Below, piece by piece: positions 12,663-24,800 of a stretch of DNA of 64,000 bases. Both the position numbers and the translations under genes were made by a program. Position 1 is the stretch's first letter, and every line of letters begins with the position of its first letter. Under the pieces are notes generated by a model. It did not search any database. It saw nothing but the letters and a program-made list of their open reading frames with translations, and was not told the DNA's origin. The stretch comes from Liolophura sinensis (lineage: Eukaryota; Mollusca; Polyplacophora; Chitonida; Chitonidae). Where the stretch lies: NCBI RefSeq assembly GCF_032854445.1, contig NC_088303.1, positions 3,603,501-3,667,500 of the forward strand. The letters are read 5' to 3'.

Positions 12663-13875
12663 CTTGCTCTTTTATGCTGAATATATATATAAAAAAAAAG
12701 ATTGTGAAATATATAGAAGATGTATGCTCATCCAATGTATTTGGGCATTTCATTCATAAACTGAAGATACACATTTTAATACTTGTATTATTACACAATA
12801 AAATGACAGCAAAAAAAAAAAAAAGAAAACAAAAAAAAAAAACACTAATTTCTGTTGTTCTATATAAATTATGAGATATACAAAAACTTGACATCACAAG
12901 AAAGGTTGGAATGTGTTCTAACAAGAACATGAAAAACAGGACAAGTTACAGGGAATATGTTAGGCTACTTAATTGTTTTGTTGCTGTATATCTGTCAAAT
13001 GAATTGAATGGACTAAGAACCTGGGCACAACTCCAAAAGTGTATTAGCTAACCTGGTATTAAGTCTTATTTTATATTTCAATTTTTAGCCAAACTCAGCA
13101 GCCAATGTCGTTTTCCAAAGTCAAAGTATAACAGCAGCTGTTTCAGTTCATATTTAATATAATGCTTCACAATTTTTTTTAGGCTAAGTACAAAACTAAA
13201 GACTTGGCTTAAACTTAAATCTAGCATTAAGTGCTGACTTGAAGAACTCAATGTGAGGCATGTAAAAGTTCTCAAATACACGCCTTGAGTGTTGACACCC
13301 TGTCTACTATATCAAATTATTCAGTGGGATCAAATTACCATATATATGTATACATGTATGCATCCAATGTTAATTTCACCAGAACAACAGCTCGGGTGTC
13401 TCAAAAACAGTGAGACACATACTTGACTGTAGAGACATGAGTTCACCCATGAGTTTAAAACCTGTCAACCAAGAAGAGACCGACATATTTGTCATTTTAA
13501 CTTATGTTGTAGTCATAGAAAGTTCATATTTCGTTAGGAATTTGGAGTTTCCTTTCAAGAGTGTATCGTTTGTTTCTATGACATGCTTTGTTGTCTACGT
13601 ACAATTAAACAAATTAGCACTGCACAACAAAATACAAAATCACTCACTTAACCAGAAAAAGTTACAGTCCAGACGACAACTTCTTTCTGTTGTTTACATT
13701 CTTTGCCTCCATTTTCCACGTCACCAGAGAAACCGAAGCCACGCTCTCTATCGTGTAAGGGGAGATAATCTAATCCATCAAGTAGAAGCCGAGCTCGCTT
13801 GTGAGTGTTGTGAACAGATTCGGACTGGAAATCACGAGGATTTTAAATCTGTCTCAGTATAATTTGTGGGTTGTA
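12663..13875. other. intergenic spacer between divergent WD40 gene and OTC
   Basis: Holds A-rich tracts (12808-12842) and no recognised element. It must contain both promoters and the 5' UTRs of the two divergently transcribed genes. No TATA box can be assigned with confidence. The open frame at 13410-13862 has no recognisable protein features. Confidence 0.6.
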
Positions 13876-14985
13876 ATGGCACTGTGTAGAATTCTAGGGG
13901 TTGGGCTACACTACAAAACCAGTCGAATAGTTTTTGCAGGGAAAACGTTAAGATGCACTGCAGTCTTAGATGATGCAACAGGTGGTCGAAAATATGCGTC
14001 AGGTACGTCGATGATCGGCCGGGACTTCTTGACCCTTAAACATTTCCAACCCGCGGAAATTGAAACTCTCCTGTGGACAGCAAAAGATCTGAAGACTAGG
14101 ATCAAAGGTAACGGTGAAATCGTGCAGCCTTTGAAAGGGAAGTCTTTGTCAATGATATTTCAGAAGCGAAGCACAAGAACGCGACTCTCCACGGAGACCG
14201 GCATGTGTTTGTTAGGCGGGCATGCTGCTTTCCTCGGACCGGAAGATGTGCATTTGGGGGTGAATGAGTCCATTAAAGATTCTGCCAGGGTTCTCTCCCG
14301 TTTGTCAGATGTTATTCTGGCCAGAGTGTACGGACAGGAAGATTTAGATGTGTTAGCTGACGAAGCCACAGTACCAGTTATCTCGGGGCTGTCCGATCTC
14401 TACCACCCTCTGCAAATCCTGGCAGATTTTCTCACAATGCAAGAACACTTTGGTTACTTAAAGCGATTGAAAGTAGCTTGGGTGGGTGATGGCAATAATA
14501 TACTGCACTCATTCATGTTTGGCTGTGCAAAACTCGGTCTTGATTTACGCATGGCAACACCTAAAGACTATTGCCCTGACCAATCTGTCCTGGCGGAAGC
14601 TGTGAAAATTGCTGCTAAAACGCCTGGGGCCAAGCTGAGCCACACGCACGACCCAATGGAGGCGGTCTATAGGGCAAACGTGATTGTCACAGACACTTGG
14701 GTCAGTATGGGGCAAGAAGAGGAGAAAAAACAACGGTTACAGGATTTTCGAGGTTACCAGGTGGACAGGAAAATGGTGGGCGAGGCAGCAGCCAATTGGA
14801 TCTTCCTTCACTGCCTTCCTCGAAAACAGGAGGAGGTAACAGATGATGTTTTCTATGACACCAAGAATTCACTTGTGTGGCAAGAAGCAGAGAACAGAAA
14901 GTGGACAGTCATGGCAGTTCTGTTACATTTGCTTAGTGATCACACACCAAAAATCACTAAACCTATTTTTGAACAAATCTCCTGA
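13876..14985 (+). CDS. OTC: ornithine carbamoyltransferase, mitochondrial, intronless
   Basis: Transfers the carbamoyl group from carbamoyl phosphate to ornithine to give citrulline, in the mitochondrial matrix; a urea-cycle/arginine enzyme acting as a homotrimer. 369 residues against about 354 in human. Residues 1-35 are basic and hydroxylated, suiting a matrix-targeting peptide. Carbamoyl-phosphate motif S-T-R-T-R is at 99-103, followed by HLGVNES and [12 protein letters not shown]. The second domain begins near [11 protein letters not shown]. The ornithine loop [13 protein letters not shown] starts at 273 and the catalytic HCLPRK at 312. All active-site signatures are present and there is no frameshift, so the gene looks functional. 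The ATG at 13876 is chosen because it opens the leader; an in-frame ATG at 13801 would add 25 residues. The whole gene is one exon, unlike the ten-exon vertebrate gene. Confidence 0.97.
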   Translation: MALCRILGVGLHYKTSRIVFAGKTLRCTAVLDDATGGRKYASGTSMIGRDFLTLKHFQPAEIETLLWTAKDLKTRIKGNGEIVQPLKGKSLSMIFQKRSTRTRLSTETGMCLLGGHAAFLGPEDVHLGVNESIKDSARVLSRLSDVILARVYGQEDLDVLADEATVPVISGLSDLYHPLQILADFLTMQEHFGYLKRLKVAWVGDGNNILHSFMFGCAKLGLDLRMATPKDYCPDQSVLAEAVKIAAKTPGAKLSHTHDPMEAVYRANVIVTDTWVSMGQEEEKKQRLQDFRGYQVDRKMVGEAAANWIFLHCLPRKQEEVTDDVFYDTKNSLVWQEAENRKWTVMAVLLHLLSDHTPKITKPIFEQIS

Positions 14986-15354
14986 TCGTTGTTTAGAATA
15001 CACCCAGTATGTTTGGTACATCAGACAGCCAGATGCTGGACACTCTTTCACAAAGTCACTGTCTGATACATGTCATGGCATACAATCAGGACTTCTTTGT
15101 TTTCATTACAGTAATGCATTATGGTATTCTGACATGTCTGAAATGAATATAAAGTAAAAAGGCAGTATTGCAGTCTTTTTTATTTTAGAGTTTTAATGAT
15201 ATATTATGTTCCAGAAATTTTAACGGTGTTTTATCTCTGATTTACCACAAATTTATAGACCAGTAACTGAAAATATATTACCTCCTCTGGTCCAATAACA
15301 TATGGCATATATCACATGGGATCAAGTAATGATTCAGCAGGGTTTACTACCATT

Positions 15355-15472
15355 GCTTGTTCTGCCCGGTTTCATCACACCATAATGCTGGATGCCGTTG
15401 TTTAAGTGAGATATACTTATAAGTATGACATGAAATACCAATCAAATAAATAAATAAATAAATAAAATACTG
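15355..15472 (+). mobile_element. SINE 3' fragment
   Basis: Matches the tail of the SINE at 5507: CCCGGTTTCATCACACCATA, GTTTAAGTGAGATATACTTA, ACCAATCAAATAAA and an (AATA)n end. The tRNA-like head is missing. Confidence 0.8.
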
Positions 15473-15574
15473 GCATTGCTCTCCAGCAACTGTTTCACTG
15501 AGAGAGACAATCTCCTTTCAAATACCACATACAGTATGCTCAGTTGTAAACTGCTAGATAGAGCATTGAATTCT

Positions 15575-15812
15575 TTATCATGGTGTTGTATCTATGCCAG
15601 TATGAAGGGTTGTTCACCTTTATCATGGTGTTGTATCTATGCCAGTATGAAGGGTTGTTCACCTTTATCATGGTGTTGTATCTATGCCAGTATGAAGGGT
15701 TGTTCACCTTTATCATGGTGTTGTATCTATGCCAGTATGAAGGGTTGTTCACCTTTATCATGGTGTTGTATCTATGCCAGTATGAAGGGTTGTTCACCTT
15801 TATCTTGGTGTT
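15575..15812. repeat. 45-bp minisatellite, about 5 copies
   Basis: Nearly perfect copies starting TCATGGTGTTGTATCTATGC. The 45-bp period (15 codons) keeps frames open on both strands, creating repeat-bearing open frames that I do not regard as genes. Low divergence between copies suggests a recent expansion. Confidence 0.95.
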
Positions 15813-18057
15813 TGTTGTGTAACGTGATAATGCTGAACCTTGTGGTGTACCCATTTAAATGTGATGAAAATCTGACTCCGTACGAAACACAGATCAGCTT
15901 TATTGGGTTACAGTCGCCTGATCTACCCCAAAAATTGAAGAAAATGTGGCAAAATGTGCATATTTCATGCTACCACATGTTATAATCATGTGACGTAGAA
16001 ATGTAAAATTTTACTGTACGTGTATTATGATGTCATACTGCTGAGATTGGTTGGAACATCTTGAAACAAATATTTCTTTTTCAACCTCATGGCGTTTGAG
16101 TGTAAAGTATTAAAAAATGTAAAAAAAAAAAAGGGATATCTATAAACTGTGCAAATTAACACTTTTATCACTGAAGGAAATTCTGATAGTTGACTTTTAT
16201 ATATATTAGGAAGCAAATTTAACAAGTAAACAAACTCAAATTCTTTTGTTTGTTGACATAAACAGCATGAAATGATATCACTCGGGAAGGCAACTAACTG
16301 CAGGGTAGAATATTTCATTACACAGACAAAACATTAACTTGTCCGAATGATTTAATTTCTGGCTGCATGATCATTTTTTTGTTTCTCCGTTTATAGCTGT
16401 GTACATACATGTACAGTGTAAAAGTATTGATAACAGAATGTTGATATTGATTGAGGCTTTAGTATTTATGTTAGGAAGGTTGGCAGGTGCCCTACCAGTG
16501 GGAGGGTTGATGGATTTCACAATATGTGTACATATCCATTACCAGTTTAGACAGTCAGCGTAATACCTGCTGATATGTGAGAAATTCGCAACACAAGGAA
16601 ACAGCCGTGATTTTGTTGGAAATGGACAAAACAGCCCAAAACTCTTACTTGGCCTGCAACTCGTCAAGTCGAAGCCAAGTGCTCGATTTCAATTCAGAGT
16701 AACCATAAAACCTATAGTCCTCTACCAGTGTTAATCACCTTGTACCAAGTGTATATTCTGATGCTGAGACTTTCATTGGTGACTGGGTAATGACAAACAA
16801 TATCTTCAAAATTTTGTCACAGAATCTGAATTTTGGACTATCATAAATACGGTGTTTAAGGTTCTAAGAGCTTCTGTAATCCATACTATGTGAAAGCACT
16901 CTTCAGATCAGTACAAAACTAAGGTACTTAACCTTTAGACCAGTGTTAGGGAATTAAGGGTGAGCTGATAATGGTTATGGTGCTGAACTGAATGTTACCA
17001 GAAGAACACAGGATAGTGATTGTGTTACGTTCTTCCTTTATTATATGTATGCAATCTGTAGCTTATGGTTGCAGAAAACTTAAACATTTTAGTATGCATG
17101 AATTGCAGAATCTGGCAGTGATGTCATGATGTAAAAACAAGGAGAAATAAGTGATGTACATTTTCCATATACCATTGGAAAGTTGTAAAGAAAATTATGG
17201 GTACCTTAGGAGCTATTTTTAAAAAATCCACTATATTAAAGAAACACCAGTAGGACTGGACCCAGTTCCATGCTGGAAATAATGGTAGACTAGTGTACTG
17301 TAACAGCCATGGTTTTATGTATATGTTAGCCAGATTTTGGCTGACAAGAATGCAAATGAAGTGCCATGGAGTACAAATAGCCCCCAGCATACCCTTCACC
17401 TCCCCCAGTTTCAGTTCAATCAATGTAATGTCTTCCCCATCCTTTGACAATTCTCAGAACAAATATTTTTCAGGACAAACATGTATAAAATAGACGTAAT
17501 TCTCATTCTCAGAACAAATATTTTTCAGGACAAACATGTATGAAATAGACGTAATTTGTAGAAGAGCGTGATAGCCCCCCGAAACCTTCACTTGTATTGA
17601 ACTATAGTGACTGTACAGGCCTGCATTACACTGACAGGGAGATGAGAATCAATATTACGTGGTGTTGCATGAAGTTACTAGCCGAGGCTGATTCACATGA
17701 TCATTGAGTTTGAGAAATTGCACATGTATTCATATCGTAACGGCGTATCAGGAAAAGGATACATTTTTTCGCACCAGTTTGCTTGACTTTGGGACATAGG
17801 TTACTGCCATTTTGAAATACATGGCAAAGTGCAAAAATTAAAATATAATAGAAATATTAACAACTGATGTTCCCTTTCCGCTTGACGAAATTTCATTTGC
17901 AAAAGTTTGAAATAAAATACCCACGTTTTTCTGGTTCAGCGCTTCTGTAATTTGGTGTTAAGTGCAAAATAGACATTTCAATCATTTCATCAAATATTTG
18001 TATTTATTTGTATTTTTGTAAAATGTTCATTGCTTATCCATTGTTTTTAGAGTGAAG
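15813..18057. other. intergenic, no recognised gene
   Basis: AT-rich sequence with stops in all frames at short intervals. The one clear structure is a direct duplication of about 55 bp at 17493-17560 (CAGAACAAATATTTTTCAGG repeated). No RNA gene was recognised. Confidence 0.6.
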
Positions 18058-18225
18058 GGATGAGTTCAAATCCAGCTCCTCGCCGGCCGTACGTGGGAAG
18101 GTCTCCCATCAACCTGCTGATGGTCGTGGATTTTCCCCGGCTTGTTGCCACTATAACGTTGGATGCTGTCGTATAAGTGAAATATTTTTGAGTGCGGCGT
18201 AAAACACCAATCAAATAAAGAAATA
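18058..18225 (+). mobile_element. SINE fragment lacking the 5' head
   Basis: Retains GATGAGTTCAAATCCAGCTC (B-box region), GCCGGCCGTACGTGGGAAGG, and the tail TAAGTGAAATATTTTTGAG...CACCAATCAAATAAAG. Confidence 0.85.
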
Positions 18226-18579
18226 AGTATCAAAATGATGATATTAAATAAAATTAGATATGTAGGTGTATATATCTATAAAAGACCAAAGACGATCTGT
18301 GAGAGTTATAGGCCGATCAGCGACATGGTCATGCAGTGTTAGAAAGCAAGGTGACATGTCAGTGGCAACTGTCCATTATCGATGAGTCACATACAGCCAT
18401 CGAGTTATACTGATATGAGGCCACTTCCACAATGTCATTATGGCGATAATGCATTCCGCACTGTTCACACCGTGCATATTTATGCATCACATGTATGATG
18501 TACGAATTTCCTCTGCGAAAAAGGTACAAAATTAAAAAAAATATTCCTACATGGTGTATGTATGTATATATGTATGCTT

Positions 18580-18790
18580 TGGGTTTTACGTCGTACTTAC
18601 CATCAGTACCAATGACTACGAATCATTAATGGTGTGTCCGTAAACTCGTGACAGGGGGATTCTCTGCCATTAAAGTGCTGCCGCCACTGAAGTGTCATGA
18701 CGAAGACACCCCAATGGGTCACATTGTACTGAAACCGGGCCAACTAGTCCTGTTTCCTTGCCCCGACCTCTCGGAGAGGCCATACTCTAT
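18580..18790. mobile_element. possible second interspersed repeat fragment
   Basis: Contains GTTTTACGTCGTACTTA, GTGACAGGGGGATTCTCTGC and TGCCGCCACTGAAGTGTCAT. I associate these phrases with a dispersed repeat of molluscan genomes, but only from memory, and no second copy occurs in this window. Confidence 0.35.
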
Positions 18791-20690
18791 AGAAACGAAT
18801 GTGTACAAATTTACACATTCACAAAATGTGTATCGCTGGTACATAATTTGTGTACTTTGAACATTAAAAATTACACAGTTTACGTACTGCTGATACACAA
18901 GTTGTGTGGATGTGCAATTTTGTCACAACATAGTATACTGCTCGTATACAGTCGTTTTTAGAGAGTACCAAGTACAATTAAGCCACCTAAGTGGTCTAGA
19001 TGAACGGTGGCTTGATAGTAAATCTTTATAGACACTATAGTGACAGTGAAGCTAGGCATCACTTAGAAGACTGTCACCTTCATATGATGGTGAAACTGTA
19101 TGTTGCAACCACTATGCTTAAATAATTTAAACGTCTGTATACTAAAGTGTGAACTCAACTGTCGGAAAAACTGTTAAAAGCTGGCGTGCAAGCAAGTGTT
19201 ACAGGAAAATACCACGCAATATTAATAAACGTATCACCGGGAATGCATCAGAACACCTGAAATATATTAATTGGATGTGCATTAAGTTATCTTGCCTCGC
19301 TTTTTTAAGTTAGAGCAATAATATGTTTGGTTTTTGAAGTAAAATGCTTGTTAAATTTTTGTGGTAATTCTATAACTATTGACGCCTAATAAATTGCCCC
19401 TTAACACTTTTTTTTACCTAATTCTCCTTAAGTTGTGGTACGAGGTGTAATTTGTTACTTCGTGTATTTAAGTATTTGTATGGAGGGATTGTAAACTGAC
19501 AGGAGGCCGTATTTCAGTAACAATAGCTTAAAGGCTAACTGAGCCGTCTTCAATTAGCGCTCATGTTAACTATCACATGATCATATTGAACTGTATTGGC
19601 TGCATATAGTCATGACTGTAGATTTCTGGCTGAAAAACGCCTTTATACGTGTATGTCTGCCTATATGAGAATCAAAATGGCCACACAATATAAACTATAG
19701 GCATGCAGTTGCGATCTAAATGTCGACCCATGAGAGAATTTACCTGCCGAAAGGGGTAGCTAAATATATAATGACGTAGCTGCATATTGTGACGTATCTG
19801 TAATTGGGTTACCTGCGCTACATAAACTGGATATAGCTCCTGATATTACATATTAAAAACTATTTGCAAAAACAGTGTCCGAATGAGAAGCAAAAGTACT
19901 CAAACTCGAACATCCAGGGTTCCTTCATTCATATACTTAACTGTATATTTTTCCAGTGTGCAATGCAGATCTACAGTCTGAGATTTCTAACATTAACACA
20001 AACCCCACTATTAAACATCAGACAAAATCTTTTAAAAACGGTTTAACATACTTCGTGGGGCTGCGTAGAACTTTGGACATTATAATATTTCAATGACCCA
20101 CATGGATGAAGGCGCGATTTACCCCTTCCTGTATGATAAACAATTTGCCGCATTTAAACATGAAGCAGGCAAGCTGATGAAGCCCCAAACGATTCCACCC
20201 ATGAAAGGATGGATCATCGCTGGTCGGAAGGGCTAATTATACATCTACCGAGTCTTCCCTATAGCAATTTACCAAGGAGTTCGCATGCATGCTCGAGTTA
20301 TATTTATTTTATTGCAGTTTAATGACACACTCAGATAACCCAGTAACATCCGGCGTACATCTAAATTTTGCCCACGCATGCCGACGGTTTGCCGTCATAT
20401 AACCAAACATATGGACCTCCGTGTATATACTGCCAATTAATGACCAAAAATGAAATCAGAGAAACCGGAAATACGCTGTCATGTCAGATGTAGGCCTACT
20501 GGAGTTGGATAGGCAAGTAAAACCTTCCTCCTTGTCCTTGGGAAATATGAGTCAGGCACCAAATGACGGACTACGTCCGGATAATTGGCGGCACTGTATC
20601 GTGGTATGGTGGCGGCACCGTATTAACAAGGGCTGTTACAAAATTACGGAATACAGTCCTTGTAATGTGTAAGAGTCCCTGTAACTCTAC
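18791..20690. other. intergenic, no recognised gene
   Basis: No open frame with protein-like features. Locally there are several short inverted motifs around ACACAAnTTGTGT (18800-18960). I see no RNA gene or mobile element with recognisable ends. Confidence 0.55.
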
Positions 20691-20692
20691 CT

Positions 20693-20785
20693 GGCTTCCT
20701 CACACCATAATGCTGGAAGCCGTCTCGTAAGTGAAATATTTTTGAGAACTGCGTAAAACACCAATCAAATAAATAAATAAGTAGA
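20693..20785 (+). mobile_element. SINE 3' fragment
   Basis: CTCACACCATAATGCTGG, GTAAGTGAAATATTTTTGAG and CACCAATCAAATAAATAAAT match the SINE tail; the head and body are absent. Confidence 0.8.
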
Positions 20786-20853
20786 TAGATAAAAAACAGC
20801 AGAATTCAGAAATTACCTGTCCCGGCAAATTGTTGATTGTTGTTTTTAAATAC

Positions 20854-21890
20854 TCTCCCTGGAGATGAGTTCTGGTTGTATCTGTAGCGAGGCTTTCCTT
20901 TCCCGAACACAATCTCTCTAACTTTATAGCAAATAGATTTATGTTTTTATTTTTTTTTTAATTTAAACAATTTCCTTGAATAAGATTTATGTATATGTAT
21001 GTGGGGTGATTGATTAAAATAAACCGCAAAACCTCAGTCAGATAAGTAAAGAAATATAATTTTGTTTTTATTAGAACTACCGTAGTGCGATAACTTATTT
21101 GTATTTTGATTGTATACAACATTTGTCTGCTTACCTGTATGGTATGATTTGTATTTCTCGCGCGCTCAGCCTGCCTGTTATAATTTACAACAAACAGGCA
21201 GGGTACGGGACTAGTTTTAAGTAAACGTGAACTTCCGCTGGCAATGCATTTTGGGATAGTTACAACAACAACAACGCCATCCAATTTCAGGCGTTTACAC
21301 ATCACACGTTCGAAATTTTCAGAAATGCCTATATAGACATACGAATTCGTAGGTGATGTGTGTTAGTTGAAGATGGCTGTAGACCTTGTCGATGCTGATT
21401 CAAAGTTTCTTGCAAACAACCTACTGACAAGCGAAGACTGGGGTAAGAATAGCCGATACATCCGCGTAACCTCCCCCCTCCCCGCCTCCCCAATATAAAG
21501 TAATATGAAAACTGAAAAACCTAGACGGCGAAGACAGTAAAGTACTCTGATGTAGGTATACTTGTATATGACTCCGTCAGTGTTTTATAGTTTTGACTTG
21601 ACACAGATTCATATCGTCATGGTGATGCACAATGTAACATTATTCCTTTTCGAAAACCACCTACATCTCAACAACAACAACAACAACAACACCAGCATGT
21701 GCCCAGAATATCGTCCAAAAGACCCTAGTGCAGCATCAATCACCCCACATACATATACATAAATCTTATTCAAGGAAATTGTCTAAATTTATTTTAAAAA
21801 AAACATAAATCCATTTGCTATAAAGTTAGACAGATTGTGTTTGGGAAAGGAAAGCCTTGCTACAGATACCAGAACTCATCTCATGGGAGA
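20854..21890. repeat. inverted repeat (about 160-bp arms) enclosing ATF6 exon 1
   Basis: The arm at 20854-21014 is matched in reverse complement by 21735-21890. Shared stretches include ATCAATCACCCCACATACAT, ATAAATCTTATTCAAGGAAA, TTGCTATAAAGTTAGA and GGGAAAGGAAAGCC. Identity is high but with indels in the A-rich part. The roughly 720-bp interior holds the ATF6 promoter region and first coding exon. Confidence 0.85.
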
Positions 21891-24800
21891 TAAATTTTGT
21901 ACCGGGGTAAAGCCAAATAACCAAGGCAAGATAATAACCATCATGGCGAACCGCCACTGTTTCAAACCTTTATTTTGATGAACCCAAATCTGCATCTGGA
22001 TCCTAATAATCTGAATTTTCGGACTACAGCCTTACTAGATGTTGTAGTAAGCTTGATGACATGTTGCAGTTCTAGTCAGAAGTCGCTCCATTTAAAATCA
22101 TTAAGACTAGGATCCTGATCACACACTACATGTAAAGACAGATGATTCTCGACCAAAATTTGACTGTTGAGGCCCTATTACCACCAAGGTCTCTATTGAA
22201 GGATAGGATTGAAGTTACCCACACCTTGTCACCTTGTCTTTGACATCCAGCCATGACCCTGTCACCCACTCCAAGCATGATTAATGACATACATGTGTAT
22301 AAATATTCCTCTCTGGCTGTTCGTGGGAAGGTCTGTCAACAACCTGCGGATGGTGGTGGATTTCCCTCCTACCATTATGCTGGCTGCCGTCATAGGAGTG
22401 AAATATTTGTGAATACGGCGTAAAATACCAATCAAATAAATAAAAAAAAGAACTAAATGTATATAAATAGCTAAGATATGATTATCAGAGGAGGAGTTTT
22501 CTTTTGCAGAATCTGCAGCAAAGGTAATATTTCAATAATATGACCAACTTTAGACAATAAAGTACATGTTTACAAATTAAATAAAAAAATATTGTCTCAG
22601 TTACATGAAATGTGGTTCGATGTAAATGTTTGCTTCTTCTGATTGTCCTACTTCACCATAATTTATCCTTTTCTGATATGTGAAAGGATCTTTTCCTGTT
22701 GAGCTTTTCCAAGGGCGAGTCCAATATTGCTTATGTTGTTGGCATCGTGAACTAAGTTATTTTTTTCATTTTTGGTTCACCATAAAGTGCTGAATAATAA
22801 ATAAAATAATATTTGTTTCTAAATAATCATTGGAGCTGTGAAAAGTGTTGGGATATTGAAACATGTATGATGTTGCTGATGGCAAGGTGCGTTATACAGC
22901 GTTTACAGTTGTGAGGGAAATTTTTGGGAAAATTAATCTGTTCTGAAGACAGTGGGCTGTGTTGTCTGTAACATTTATTCCATCATGAAAGTGTTAACTG
23001 GAAAGTGCTTCACTGTCATTGCATGATACCTGTACTTGAACTATTAACATGTAGTGCTAAATGAATGAGTCTATGCATGAAATACTGTGTAGTCCTTCCA
23101 ATTTTGGTTCAAGTTATTCTGTGTATAAAATTATTATTGTGGTCATACATAGGTTGATCAGTGTGAATAGTTTGGGTATCCTTTTTATTCATTAGTTCAC
23201 CATCTTCACATATGTATAAAAATACAAAAGTAAGAAAATCTTATCATTTGTGATTGCAGACTTCTCACCCCCAAACCCCTTTGTCAGGATCAAATATCCC
23301 CTGGATTAGGCCGTGTGATGTTGTCAGTAAAAATTAATGTACAAGTAAATGATTACCAATGTGGTGTAACATGATATTTTTATAGTTCAGTGCTGATTGA
23401 GTATCTGAAGCTGTGTATTTTTTGTTCTCAGCCCAAGGGTTTGATGACATTCTGGGCCTAGGCGATGGCCTGTCATCAGATCTTCTCTCTCAACTTCCTG
23501 AAGATTTAAAGGTATGTATATATTAATATTTGACTCTATGTGAGAATCCCTTGGTCTGAAGTGTTTCTCTCGTTTTGTGTGCTTTTCTGTGGGACGGTCT
23601 CATATAAATCTTATGCTAACCACTCGTATTCTGGGAATGACTGTGATTCAGACTTAAACCTATCGTCTGAGCTATTGCATTTGTACACACGATATTTGTA
23701 TGCTGACTAGGAGTGTTGGGGAGAAAAGGAGGGTTGGGGAGTTGATGGGGGTGTGGGCAGTCGCCACATTTTCCTGCAAATGCGAACAAATGCATATTCC
23801 TGCGTAAGTTAGTAAACTCAAAAGATAAACAGTCTACACTTTCGCGAGAAGAAAAAGTCCATACCCAAGCTAAGTTAGAAACTAAAATGCTGATGAAGCA
23901 GTTAACCTCGAAATAGGTACTAAACGAATAAATGTGGTTTGCGTTAGAAGTAATTTTACAGCAATTCAGTTTTAATCTAATCAATAATTTATAAAGCTTA
24001 ATCATAATGAAAAACTTATGAATGACCTGTGCCCGACAACGTCTATTTCACCCTGATTGATTCTTACACCTACAAGTCAACAGCGACGCTCTTAACGTGG
24101 GCTATCCATCTCATAAACTCTTTCAGGCTTTCTCTCTTCCTGATTAGTATTCCAGTGGTATAGTAATTTTGCTATATGTACAAATAATCAAAAAGCAATT
24201 GCATAGCAAATAATCCGCCTGGCTAGAGTTGTGCTATAATCCACATTGGTGTAGCAGGAAGACATTGGTAGGTTGCCTATGTTGGGTGCCAGTCTGGCTT
24301 CATTTACTGGCACTTTAAGAGTGCACGAAAATGAAATTTATACTGTAATACTGTGGTCACAGTATTAATTGTTTTTCATTCGTTGATACTGTCAATGTAT
24401 AGACCTAGTCTACATGGTCTTTGTTTAATAGGCTCATTTTCATATAGATTAATTACTCAAGACAAGTCTACAAGAGATTTGTAAATGCAAGAGGGAGACC
24501 TTAATTCTATCCCTGTTTTGGCTGAGTGGGCCTATAAGTCTACAAGGATCCCTGTAAAATCTCAATGCAAAATTGTGGAAAAGTCATGAAGGTAAAACAC
24601 TGTTCATACTCAAACTTTAATATTTTGCCTTTTGGGTGCATACAAATCATATGTGAACAGGGAATTATGACATGCATTTGCAAATGTGTTGTTATTGCAC
24701 TACCTTGAAAACTTTCCTTTTCCTGACAAATATCTGGGCAGAGATTCTTGATAAAGTCTTTTCTCAACCCTCTTCTTGCTTTCATATAAGGTATGTCTGA

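Noticed and set aside
13410-13862. 150-codon frame upstream of OTC as a separate gene
   Set aside because: No recognisable domain, low-complexity start; it overlaps the OTC 5' region in another frame and is best read as promoter/5' UTR.
13801-13875. Upstream in-frame ATG of OTC as the true start
   Set aside because: The extra 25 residues do not resemble a targeting peptide, whereas the ATG at 13876 opens a basic leader of ordinary length. Not excluded.
15476-15985. 169-codon frame with 15-residue repeats as a secreted repeat protein
   Set aside because: It is created by a 45-bp minisatellite, is open on both strands, and has no signal peptide or flanking splice evidence.
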